From: Pseudogemmobacter hezensis
Lineage (GTDB): Bacteria > Pseudomonadota > Alphaproteobacteria > Rhodobacterales > Rhodobacteraceae
Length of the DNA: 64,000 bases
Reading direction: 5' to 3'
Assembly: GCF_013155295.1 (NCBI RefSeq)
Contig: NZ_JABJXT010000003.1
Location: forward strand, 186,001 to 250,000
The notes beneath the pieces are model-generated. The model did not search any database. It saw only the letters and a list, made by a program, of their open reading frames with translations, and was not told where the DNA came from. Every line of letters starts with the position of its first letter. The stretch's first letter is position 1. The position numbers and the translations under genes are program-made. Positions 56,534 through 64,000 of this stretch are shown here, piece by piece.

Positions 56534-57157
56534 TCAGCCAGTTGCCTGATCGGCCAGCCGGGCCGGGATCAGCCCGCGCAGCGCATTGCCAACCCAAAGC
56601 CGGACCTTTGGCAGATCCCCTGCCAGCAGCACCTCTTCGGGGCAGCCGATCTCCTGGCGCAGCACGCCTGGCAACAGCCCTGAGGTCAGCGGCGGCGTGC
56701 GCAGCCCCGCGCCGCGATCAAAGAACAGGTTGGTGATGCTGCCCTCGCAGACCTCATCACGCTGATTCAGAAAAATCGCCTCATCCCAGGCGGGGGGCAG
56801 GGCGGCGCGGGCGGCGTCATGCAGGGCGCGCCTGGTCGATTTGTGCAAAAGCCAGGGATCGCCCGAGGACAGCCGCTGCTCTGCCAGGCCCAGCACCCAT
56901 TCGGGTTTCGCGGCGGGCAGGGGGTGCACTTCTTGCAAAATCGTGCCCGCCGCATCCAGTGTCAGGCGCAGCCGGGCGGGATGTCCAGGCCCGGATGGGG
57001 GGGCAGGGGGCGTGAAGCTCCAGCCAAGCGCCCGGGCGCTGCGCGTCAGCCGCGCCAGATGCAGCGGCCAGCGCGGCGCGGCCCGACCGTCCCAGAACAG
57101 GGTCTCGATCAGCCGCAATCCGGCGTCACGGCTGCCTTCACAAAGCGAGCTTTCCAT
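56534..57157 (-). CDS. Aminotransferase class IV, probable 4-amino-4-deoxychorismate lyase
   Basis: The 207-residue protein is a small PLP class IV enzyme. It has RLIETLFWDGRAAPRWPLHL near residue 17, LHKSTRRALHDAARA near 108 with the PLP lysine, AIFLNQRDEVCEGSITNLFF near 130 and TSGLLPGVLRQEI near 163. The start has AAGAGG upstream and overlaps the pabB end by 49 bp. Following pabB, it most likely forms p-aminobenzoate. Confidence 0.85.
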   Translation of the reverse strand: MESSLCEGSRDAGLRLIETLFWDGRAAPRWPLHLARLTRSARALGWSFTPPAPPSGPGHPARLRLTLDAAGTILQEVHPLPAAKPEWVLGLAEQRLSSGDPWLLHKSTRRALHDAARAALPPAWDEAIFLNQRDEVCEGSITNLFFDRGAGLRTPPLTSGLLPGVLRQEIGCPEEVLLAGDLPKVRLWVGNALRGLIPARLADQATG

Positions 57158-58302
57158 AGCGCCTCTTCCCATTCGCCATCGGGGGTCGAGCCATGCACCA
57201 CGCCGCCGCCGACATTCATGCGGATCTCGCCCGCGCTTGCAGCCCCGTTCTCACCATCGCCGACATCGACGGTCAGTGTGCGGATCGCCACCGAGAAATC
57301 CGCCCGCCCGTCGGGGGCCATCCAGCCGATGGCACCGCAATAGACATCGCGGGCGAAGGGCTCGACCTCGCGGATGACCTCCATCGCGCGGATCTTCGGC
57401 GCCCCGGTGACCGAGCCGCAGGGGAACAGCGCCCGGATCAGATCCGGCAGGCTGGGCGGCGATGCAAGCTGGCCCTGCACCTCAGAGACCATCTGATGCA
57501 CGGTGGCGTAATGTTCGACCGCATAAAGCGACGGGACTTTGACGCTGCCGACCTGCGAGATCCGGCTGATATCATTGCGCAACAGATCAACGATCATCAG
57601 GTTTTCGGCGCGATCCTTGGGGCTTTGGTGCAGATCCTGCGCCAGGGCCGCATCACGGGCGGGATCGGGGTCGCGCGGGCGGGTGCCCTTCATCGGGCGG
57701 GTGGTGATCCGCCCGTCCGCATCAACGCGGAAAAACAGCTCAGGGCTGCGCGATACCATCGCGGCCTCGCCAACCAGATTGACGAAAGCCCCATGCCCCA
57801 CCGGGCCAGAACGTCTGAGCCGCCCATAAAGCCCCTCGGGTGTGCCCGAAAGCAGCTGCGCCGCCAGCGGGAAGGTCAGATTGGCCTGATAGATGTCGCC
57901 CGCCGCGATCAGGTCCAGGACGCGGGTGATCGCCGTGTCATAATCGGCGCGGCTGATCAGCGGCTGGGGCGCTGAGATCTGGGCGGAGGCGGCCTCGGCC
58001 TCCATCCTGGCCAGCAGCGCTGACGGGTCTGACGGCCCCATGAAGGTTGCCAGATGCACCAGGGGCAGGCGGCGGTTCTTTGGTGTCAGGGGCGAAAGGC
58101 GGTCCTCAAAGGCATAGCCCGCCTCGTAAGAGATATAGCCCGCGATCCAGGCCCCCGCCCGCCGCGCCCGGTCTGCGTCCAGCAAAACCTCGGCCACCTT
58201 ATGCGGCTCATGCGCGACTTTGACGGTCATGGCCTGGTCAAAAAGCGCGGGCTGGCCCCCGGGGCCATGTTCAAACAGGATGTTACGGCGATTGCTGATC
58301 AT
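57109..58302 (-). CDS. pabB: Aminodeoxychorismate synthase component I
   Basis: The 397-residue protein belongs to the chorismate-binding family: AGDIYQANLTFPL near residue 132, VSRSPELFFRV near 183, TRPMKGTRPR near 200, DLLRNDISRISQVGSV near 243 and the catalytic-site stretch FPCGSVTGAPKIRAMEVI near 298, then YCGAIGWMAPDGRADFSVAI. It converts chorismate to aminodeoxychorismate for folate, using ammonia from a glutaminase partner encoded elsewhere. Confidence 0.93.
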   Translation of the reverse strand: MISNRRNILFEHGPGGQPALFDQAMTVKVAHEPHKVAEVLLDADRARRAGAWIAGYISYEAGYAFEDRLSPLTPKNRRLPLVHLATFMGPSDPSALLARMEAEAASAQISAPQPLISRADYDTAITRVLDLIAAGDIYQANLTFPLAAQLLSGTPEGLYGRLRRSGPVGHGAFVNLVGEAAMVSRSPELFFRVDADGRITTRPMKGTRPRDPDPARDAALAQDLHQSPKDRAENLMIVDLLRNDISRISQVGSVKVPSLYAVEHYATVHQMVSEVQGQLASPPSLPDLIRALFPCGSVTGAPKIRAMEVIREVEPFARDVYCGAIGWMAPDGRADFSVAIRTLTVDVGDGENGAASAGEIRMNVGGGVVHGSTPDGEWEEALWKARFVKAAVTPDCG

Positions 58303-58371
58303 GATATGGGCAATGATTAGGGAGAAAGACCGTCCCGCGCCAGCCAGAATAGTGCCTGGGTTTTGCGCTGT

Positions 58372-58404
58372 CTGACCCGGGCCTGACCTTGACCTGACCC
58401 GGGC
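58372..58404. repeat. 11-bp tandem array between pabB and carB
   Basis: Three 11-bp units: CTGACCCGGGC, CTGACCTTGAC, CTGACCCGGGC. It lies in the divergent gap, 70 bp upstream of the pabB start. Confidence 0.65.
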
Positions 58405-58464
58405 CCAGTGCGCCGCTTTGGCCCGCGCTTGCTGGCCCTGGTGCAGCAGGTGTCGGTTTACCCC

Positions 58465-58492
58465 TTGCGCCCCTGCTGGCCCGGTCTATAAC
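58465..58492 (+). promoter_or_regulatory. Possible promoter of carB
   Basis: TTGCGC, 16 bases, TATAAC, 49 bp before the carB start. The -10 is good; the -35 is moderate. Confidence 0.45.
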
Positions 58493-58540
58493 CCCGGTCG
58501 ATTTAGCGACAGCCAGCCCAAAAAAACTGAGGTTCCCGAC

Positions 58541-61500
58541 ATGCCGAAGCGGACAGATATCCACTCGATCATGATTATCGGTGCGGGGCCTATTGTGATC
58601 GGTCAGGCCTGCGAGTTTGACTACTCGGGCGCCCAGGCCTGTAAGGCTTTGCGCGAAGAGGGCTACCGGGTGATCCTGGTGAACTCGAACCCGGCGACGA
58701 TCATGACAGATCCGGGCCTGGCGGATGCCACCTATATCGAGCCGATCACCCCCGAAGTGGTGGCCAAGATCATCGAGAAAGAGCGCCCCGATGCGATCCT
58801 GCCGACCATGGGCGGGCAGACGGGCCTGAACACCGCGCTGGCGCTGGCGGATATGGGTGTTCTTGACAAATTCAACGTGGAACTGATCGGCGCCAAGCGC
58901 GAAGCCATTGAAATGGCAGAAGATCGCAAGCTGTTCCGCGAAGCGATGGACCGTCTGGGGATTGAGAACCCCAAGGCCACCATCGTTGCCGCGCCGAAGC
59001 TGGCGAACGGCAAATACGACATTGCAGCCGGTATCGCCAAGGCGATGGCCGATCTGGAACATATCGGCCTGCCCGCGATTATCCGGCCTGCCTTCACGCT
59101 GGGCGGCACCGGCGGCGGCGTCGCCTATAACCGCGACGATTACGAGGCCATCGTGAAATCCGGCCTTGAGGCCTCGCCGATGGCGCAGGTTCTGGTCGAT
59201 GAATCGCTGCTCGGCTGGAAAGAATATGAGATGGAGGTGGTGCGCGACACCGCCGACAACGCCATCATCGTTTGCTCGATTGAGAACATCGACCCGATGG
59301 GCGTGCATACGGGCGATTCGATCACCGTCGCGCCCGCGCTGACGCTGACCGACAAGGAATATCAGATCATGCGCAACGGCTCGATCGCCGTTTTGCGTGA
59401 GATCGGGGTCGAGACGGGCGGCTCGAACGTGCAATGGGCGATCAACCCGAAAGACGGCCGTATGGTCGTGATCGAGATGAACCCGCGCGTGTCGCGCTCG
59501 TCCGCGCTGGCGTCCAAGGCGACGGGCTTCCCGATTGCGAAAATCGCCGCGAAACTGGCGGTCGGCTATACGCTGGATGAGCTGGACAACGACATCACCA
59601 AGGTCACGCCTGCGTCCTTCGAGCCGTCGATCGACTATGTCGTGACCAAGATCCCGCGCTTTGCCTTTGAGAAATTCCCCGGCTCGGAGCCGCTTTTGAC
59701 CACGGCGATGAAATCGGTGGGTGAGGTGATGGCAATCGGCCGCACCATCCACGAATCGCTGCAAAAAGCGCTGGCCTCGCTGGAAACCGGGCTGAGCGGC
59801 TTTGACGAGATCGAGATTGCAGGCGCCCCCGACCGCGCCGCGATTTCCAAGGCGCTGAGCGTGGCCACCCCGGACCGTCTGCGCGTGATCGCGCAAGCCA
59901 TGCGTCACGGTCTGACCAATGACGAGATCCAGGCGATCACCTCTTTCGATCCCTGGTTCCTGGCGCGGATCCGCGAAATCATTGATGCGGAACACGAAAT
60001 TCGCACGCATGGCCTGCCCGCAACCGCCGAAGGTCTGCGCAACCTGAAGATCATGGGCTTTACCGATGCACGTCTGGCGCGGCTGACGGGCCAGGCGGAA
60101 TCGGCTGTGCGCCGCGCCCGTAAAGGCCTGGGCGTGACGGCGGTGTTCAAACGCATCGACACCTGCGCCGCCGAGTTCGAGGCGCAGACGCCCTATATGT
60201 ATTCCACCTATGAAATGCCCGCGATGGGCGATGTGGAATGCGAATCGCGCCCCTCGGCTGCGAAAAAGGTCGTCATTCTGGGCGGTGGCCCGAACCGGAT
60301 CGGCCAGGGGATCGAGTTCGATTACTGCTGCTGCCACGCCTGTTTCGCGCTGACCGAGGCGGGCTATGAGACCATCATGGTCAACTGCAATCCGGAAACG
60401 GTTTCGACCGATTACGACACCTCGGACCGTCTCTATTTTGAACCGCTGACGCTGGAACATGTGCTGGAAATCCTGCGCGTCGAGCAGGAGAATGGCACGC
60501 TGCATGGCGTGATCGTGCAGTTCGGCGGCCAGACGCCCTTGAAACTGGCGCAGGCGCTGAAGGATGAGGGGATCCCGATCCTCGGCACCACGCCTGACGC
60601 GATTGACCTCGCCGAAGACCGCGAGCGGTTCCAGGCGCTGCTGAACGATCTGGGCCTGAAACAGCCGGTGAATGGCATCGCGCACAGCCGCGACGAGGCC
60701 TTTGAGATCGCCGCCCGCGTCGGCTATCCGCTGGTGATCCGCCCGTCTTACGTGCTGGGCGGCCGCGCGATGGAAATCGTGCGCGATGACGCCCAGCTGG
60801 AGCGCTATATCGCCACCGCCGTGCAGGTCTCGGGCACCAGCCCGGTGCTGCTCGACAGCTATCTCTCGGGCGCGGTTGAGGTGGATGTGGATGCGCTTTC
60901 CGATGGTGAAGCGGTCCATGTCGCTGGAATCATGGAACATATCGAAGAGGCCGGCGTCCATTCGGGCGATTCTGCCTGCTGCCTGCCGCCGCACCAGCTG
61001 TCAGCTGAAACCGTGGCAGAGCTGAAGCGTCAGACCGTGCAGATGGCGATTGCGCTGCAGGTCGTTGGCCTGATGAACGTGCAGTTTGCGATCAAGGACG
61101 GAGTGATCTACGTGCTTGAGGTGAACCCGCGGGCCTCGCGCACCGTGCCTTTCGTGGCCAAAGCGACCGATTCGGCGATTGCCTCGATTGCAGCGCGGCT
61201 GATGGCGGGCGAGAAGCTTTCGGCCTTCCCGGAACGCGCCCCCTATGCCGCCGATGTCGGCCCCGACAGCCCGCTGCCGCTGGCCGATGCGATGACGCTG
61301 GCCGATCCGATCACCCCCTGGTATTCGGTGAAAGAGGCGGTGCTGCCCTTCGCCCGCTTCCCCGGTGTTGACCCGCTGCTGGGGCCGGAAATGCGCTCGA
61401 CCGGCGAGGTTATGGGCTGGGATCGCACCTTCGCGCTGGCCTTCCTTAAGGCGCAGATGGGGGCGGGCATGGTTTTGCCGGAAACCGGACGCGTGTTCCT

Positions 61501-61870
61501 GTCGGTGAAAGACGCCGACAAGACCAAAGCGCTGGCCGATGCCGCCCGCGACCTGATCGCCATGGGCTTTGCCATCACCGCAACGCGCGGCACGGCGGCC
61601 TGGCTGAAGGCCGAGGGCGTCGAGGCGGAATCGGTCGCCAAAGTCTATGAGGGCCGCCCGAATATCGTCGATCGCCTGAAAAACGAAGATATCGCACTGG
61701 TGATGAACACGACCGAGGGCAGCCAGTCCATCGCCGACAGCCGCGACATTCGCCGCGTCGCGCTGATGGACCGGATCCCCTATTTCACCACCGCCGCCGC
61801 CAGTGTCGCTGCCGTTGCCGCGATGAAGGCCCGCAGCGAAGGCTATGGTGTGCGCACGCTGCAGGGCTAA
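58541..61870 (+). CDS. carB: Carbamoyl-phosphate synthase large subunit
   Basis: From the ATG at 58541 (GAGG upstream) the protein has 1109 residues, normal for CarB. It has two homologous halves with ATP-grasp domains: the first with [20 protein letters not shown] and [16 protein letters not shown], the second with [20 protein letters not shown] and [16 protein letters not shown]. The C-terminal 150 residues form the MGS-like allosteric domain ([20 protein letters not shown]). It makes carbamoyl phosphate for arginine and pyrimidines. The small subunit gene carA is not in the window. Confidence 0.98.
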   Translation: MPKRTDIHSIMIIGAGPIVIGQACEFDYSGAQACKALREEGYRVILVNSNPATIMTDPGLADATYIEPITPEVVAKIIEKERPDAILPTMGGQTGLNTALALADMGVLDKFNVELIGAKREAIEMAEDRKLFREAMDRLGIENPKATIVAAPKLANGKYDIAAGIAKAMADLEHIGLPAIIRPAFTLGGTGGGVAYNRDDYEAIVKSGLEASPMAQVLVDESLLGWKEYEMEVVRDTADNAIIVCSIENIDPMGVHTGDSITVAPALTLTDKEYQIMRNGSIAVLREIGVETGGSNVQWAINPKDGRMVVIEMNPRVSRSSALASKATGFPIAKIAAKLAVGYTLDELDNDITKVTPASFEPSIDYVVTKIPRFAFEKFPGSEPLLTTAMKSVGEVMAIGRTIHESLQKALASLETGLSGFDEIEIAGAPDRAAISKALSVATPDRLRVIAQAMRHGLTNDEIQAITSFDPWFLARIREIIDAEHEIRTHGLPATAEGLRNLKIMGFTDARLARLTGQAESAVRRARKGLGVTAVFKRIDTCAAEFEAQTPYMYSTYEMPAMGDVECESRPSAAKKVVILGGGPNRIGQGIEFDYCCCHACFALTEAGYETIMVNCNPETVSTDYDTSDRLYFEPLTLEHVLEILRVEQENGTLHGVIVQFGGQTPLKLAQALKDEGIPILGTTPDAIDLAEDRERFQALLNDLGLKQPVNGIAHSRDEAFEIAARVGYPLVIRPSYVLGGRAMEIVRDDAQLERYIATAVQVSGTSPVLLDSYLSGAVEVDVDALSDGEAVHVAGIMEHIEEAGVHSGDSACCLPPHQLSAETVAELKRQTVQMAIALQVVGLMNVQFAIKDGVIYVLEVNPRASRTVPFVAKATDSAIASIAARLMAGEKLSAFPERAPYAADVGPDSPLPLADAMTLADPITPWYSVKEAVLPFARFPGVDPLLGPEMRSTGEVMGWDRTFALAFLKAQMGAGMVLPETGRVFLSVKDADKTKALADAARDLIAMGFAITATRGTAAWLKAEGVEAESVAKVYEGRPNIVDRLKNEDIALVMNTTEGSQSIADSRDIRRVALMDRIPYFTTAAASVAAVAAMKARSEGYGVRTLQG

Positions 61871-61899
61871 GCCCGGCGCTGTTGCCATCCTGTTGCACT

Positions 61900-61930
61900 G
61901 CAAAAGCCGCCTTTCGGGGCGGCTTTTTGC
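61900..61930 (+). terminator. Intrinsic terminator of carB
   Basis: GCAAAAGCCGCC pairs with GGCGGCTTTTTGC around TTTCGG, 30 bp after the stop. The remaining gap to the helicase gene holds no gene. Confidence 0.9.
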
Positions 61931-62149
61931 TGTTCTGACGGGGCGGCCTTCGGCCCTTTGGCGGCGATCACTTGACTTTTGGCACATTCTCCCCCATTTG
62001 GGCGCTGTCTAAGGGGCCGTGCCGCGTGAGCACTGACAGGCCCGGACACCCAGGTTCCCACCATCACGCAGGGGCGCCGACGGCGCGCACGGCTTCCGGT
62101 ATTCTCCGGGGGCGAGGGTGTGCTGTCATCCTTGACGTATGGAATGACC

Positions 62150-63505
62150 ATGACAAGTTTTGCAGACCTCGGCCTTTCGCCGAAAATTCTGGCCGCGCTG
62201 GAAAAGACCCCGCTGAAGGCCCCGACGCCGATTCAGGCGCAATCCATCCCGCATATCATGGCCGGGAAAGACCTGATGGGGCTGGCCCAGACCGGCACCG
62301 GCAAGACGGCGGCCTTTGGCCTGCCGCTTTTGCATCGTATCCTGGACCTCGGCCATCCGCCGGGGCCGAAAAACATCCGCGCCCTGATCCTGGTGCCAAC
62401 GCGCGAGCTGGCGACCCAGATCAAGGACAACCTGACCATGTTCACGCAGGGAACGGCGGTGAAGGTGGTGATGGTGGTGGGCGGCGCCTCGATCAACAAG
62501 CAGGCCCAGGCGCTGGTGCGCGGTGCTGATGTGCTGGTCGCAACCCCTGGTCGCCTGATCGACCTGATCGGGCGCGGCGATGTCAGCCTGGAGAAATGCG
62601 GCTATCTGGTGCTGGATGAGGCCGACCATATGCTGGATATGGGCTTCATTCACTCGCTGCGGCAGATCGCGAAATATATCCCGGTGCGCCGCCAGACGAT
62701 GATGTTCTCGGCGACGATGCCCAAGGATATCACGGAAATCGCCGATACCTATCTGCGCGATCCGGTCAAGGTGCAGGTGGCGCCGCCCGGCAAGCCCGCC
62801 GAAAAAGTCACCCAGGGCGTGCATTACATCCCCAATGGCGACAAGGCACGGCTGGTTGAGGAATATCTGAAAAAGCACCCCGGTGAGCAGGCGCTGGTCT
62901 TCTCGCGCACCAAACATGGCGCGGATAAGCTGGCCAAGGTGCTGGGCGGCTGGGGCTTTAAGGTGGGCGCGATCCACGGCAACCGCAGCCAGAACCAGCG
63001 CGACCGCATCCTGGCCGAGTTCAAATCCGGCGAGGTTGATGTTCTGGTCGCCACCGATGTCGCCGCACGCGGGATCGACATTCCGACCGTGCGCCATGTC
63101 TATAATTTCGACCTGCCGAATGTGCCTGATAACTATGTCCACCGCATCGGGCGGACGGCGCGGGCCGGGGCCTCTGGCTCTTCGATCAGCTTCTGCTCGC
63201 CTGCCGAGATGGACGAATTGGCCGCGATTGAAAAGCTGTTGAAAAAGCCGCTTCCGGTGCTGGGTGGTGCGCCCTGGGCGGCTGATGTGATCGCGGCCAC
63301 GCCAAAGCCGGGGCAAAATCGCGGGCAACACCAGGCGCGCGGGCAGAACCGGGGCGGGCAGAAGGCCGGGTCGAAACCGCCTGCACCCAAGGCCTCGCGC
63401 CCGGGTGGCGGCAAGCCGCAGGGCGGGCGCCCCGGTCAGGCTGCAGCCAGACCGCAAGGCGGTGGTGGCCAGGGGCCGGCACGTCGCCCGAAGGCCCGCG
63501 GCTGA
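62150..63505 (+). CDS. DEAD-box ATP-dependent RNA helicase
   Basis: The 451-residue protein has all DEAD-box motifs: the Q motif KAPTPIQAQSIP, Walker A GLAQTGTGKTAAFGLPL, LVPTRELATQI, VATPGRLIDL, the box VLDEADHMLDMGF, MMFSATMP, and in domain 2 VATDVAARGIDIPTVRHVYN with YVHRIGRTARAG. The last 90 residues are a Gly/Arg/Gln/Pro-rich low-complexity tail (RGQNRGGQKAGSKPPAPKAS), as in RhlE-type helicases in ribosome assembly. Two ATG codons six bases apart are possible starts. Confidence 0.94.
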   Translation: MTSFADLGLSPKILAALEKTPLKAPTPIQAQSIPHIMAGKDLMGLAQTGTGKTAAFGLPLLHRILDLGHPPGPKNIRALILVPTRELATQIKDNLTMFTQGTAVKVVMVVGGASINKQAQALVRGADVLVATPGRLIDLIGRGDVSLEKCGYLVLDEADHMLDMGFIHSLRQIAKYIPVRRQTMMFSATMPKDITEIADTYLRDPVKVQVAPPGKPAEKVTQGVHYIPNGDKARLVEEYLKKHPGEQALVFSRTKHGADKLAKVLGGWGFKVGAIHGNRSQNQRDRILAEFKSGEVDVLVATDVAARGIDIPTVRHVYNFDLPNVPDNYVHRIGRTARAGASGSSISFCSPAEMDELAAIEKLLKKPLPVLGGAPWAADVIAATPKPGQNRGQHQARGQNRGGQKAGSKPPAPKASRPGGGKPQGGRPGQAAARPQGGGGQGPARRPKARG

Positions 63506-63537
63506 GGAAATCAAGGCCAGGACAACCCTGGCCAAAG

Positions 63538-63566
63538 AAAAGGGGCGCTTTCGGGCGCCCCTTTTT
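63538..63566. terminator. Terminator between the helicase gene and the right-edge gene
   Basis: AAAAGGGGCGC pairs with GCGCCCCTTTT around a six-base loop and continues in a T-run. It can serve both convergent genes. Confidence 0.9.
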
Positions 63567-63597
63567 CGTGCTGATCGGTGTCGGATCTGCCGGCCCG

Positions 63598-64000
63598 TCA
63601 GGTCGCCTCATCTTCCAGGTTCAGCTTCATTTGCAAGAGAACATGCTGGATGGCGATTGTCTCGCGCAGCAGCCGCTTTGATTCATTGACGCTGATTTTC
63701 CCGTCGGCAATCGCCAGGTTGTATTCGCTCATCAGCATGGCAAAGCGCTGCGCCAGCGCCACCACATCCTGGTTGATGCCAGAGGTCTCGGGCTCTTTGC
63801 GGTCATTGTCATAGGCCAGCGTGATGCCGCGCAGATCGGCCAGCGCCGATGTGACATGGGGAAAACGGGCGGCGGCCTCCAGCTGGGCGACCACGTCAAT
63901 CGGCATGAAACGGTCCTCATGCTCATTGCTGTCCGAGTAGTAACGCCCCAGCGTCGCCTTTGACTTGCCGGTCAGGGCGCAGGCGGCCTCGATTCCGACA
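63598..64000 (-). CDS. Hypothetical DNA-binding-like protein, C-terminal part cut by the window edge
   Basis: The frame stays open to the last base, so the true start is outside the window; the internal ATG at 63906 is unlikely to be it. The visible 133 residues begin VGIEAACALTGKSKATLGRY, which looks like a helix-turn-helix, followed by YSDSNEHEDRF and MPIDVVAQLEAAARFPHVTS. The C-terminal part is helical (LLRETIAIQHVLLQMKLNLE). This suggests a small regulator with an N-terminal DNA-binding motif. No named family is recognised. Confidence 0.65.
   Translation of the reverse strand, partial: VGIEAACALTGKSKATLGRYYSDSNEHEDRFMPIDVVAQLEAAARFPHVTSALADLRGITLAYDNDRKEPETSGINQDVVALAQRFAMLMSEYNLAIADGKISVNESKRLLRETIAIQHVLLQMKLNLEDEAT

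Noticed and set aside
58283..60994. Very long minus-strand frame (about 900 codons) opposite carB
   Set aside because: It is an antisense shadow of a highly conserved gene in GC-rich DNA, with His/Arg/Gly-rich nonsense composition.

Overview
The window is a gene-dense, GC-rich stretch of a bacterial chromosome. Most genes start at ATG behind a purine-rich ribosome binding site and many overlap by ATGA or TGATG. Gene order and protein types point to an alphaproteobacterium of the order Rhodobacterales (Rhodobacteraceae/Paracoccaceae). The main clues are the rpoZ-rel-pdxJ-acpS-lepB-rnc-era run, the def / def-like / fmt run, a rpsI protein with an Ala/Pro-rich N-terminal extension, a DUF1491 protein and a class III formaldehyde dehydrogenase. 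I cannot name the genus. I saw no rRNA gene, tRNA gene or CRISPR array.

Layout, left to right. 1-5.9 kb: a CoA-transferase cut by the left edge, ybaK-map, a CinA-like gene overlapping a GNAT acetyltransferase, an OmpA-type protein and a LysR regulator. 6.4-9.1 kb: a small secreted EF-hand protein, three tandem I78-type inhibitor lipoproteins, and the divergent frmA. 9.2-14.9 kb: trhO, the NAD salvage pair pncA-pncB, a Gre-type factor, and groES-groEL behind a CIRCE operator. 15-25.8 kb: a TraB/GumN protein, a succinate-semialdehyde-type dehydrogenase, SseB, rplM-rpsI, an FMN reductase, LrgAB, and smc with a small follower gene. 25.8-32.2 kb (mostly minus strand): cobD, a lytic transglycosylase, a glycosyltransferase and a MOSC protein in one tight run, then an L,D-transpeptidase and a MalY-type enzyme. 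32.4-39 kb: def, a def paralogue lacking catalytic residues, fmt, a TetR regulator, rnhA, ispH, yqaA, an NYN-domain protein and folK. 39.2-46.1 kb: the core run rpoZ to era. 46.1-51.9 kb: DUF1491, YggT, recQ, an MFS transporter and mepA. 51.9-55.1 kb is the only clearly accessory part: an integrase-like stub, a shattered repeat-domain surface protein gene and an IS5-type transposase remnant. 55.1-64 kb: a queuosine-precursor transporter, a leader or small RNA candidate, arfB, pabB-pabC, carB, a DEAD-box helicase, and a DNA-binding-like protein cut by the right edge.

Functional grouping. N-terminal protein maturation is served by map, def and fmt. Ribosomes and their rescue are served by rplM, rpsI, arfB, trhO and the helicase. 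The envelope is served by OmpA, the lytic transglycosylase, the L,D-transpeptidase, mepA, LrgAB and the I78 lipoproteins. Cofactors are served by pncA/pncB (NAD), folK and pabB/pabC (folate), pdxJ (PLP) and cobD (B12).

The most unusual signals lie between genes. A 38-bp perfect palindrome contains the yqaA start codon. A leader ahead of arfB carries a 17-nt match to the complement of the 16S rRNA 3' end, an 18-codon ORF and a terminator. Nine unrelated short tandem arrays (units about 8-17 bp) sit in intergenic gaps. A dispersed hairpin element occurs three times. No complete new defence or metabolic system is evident.
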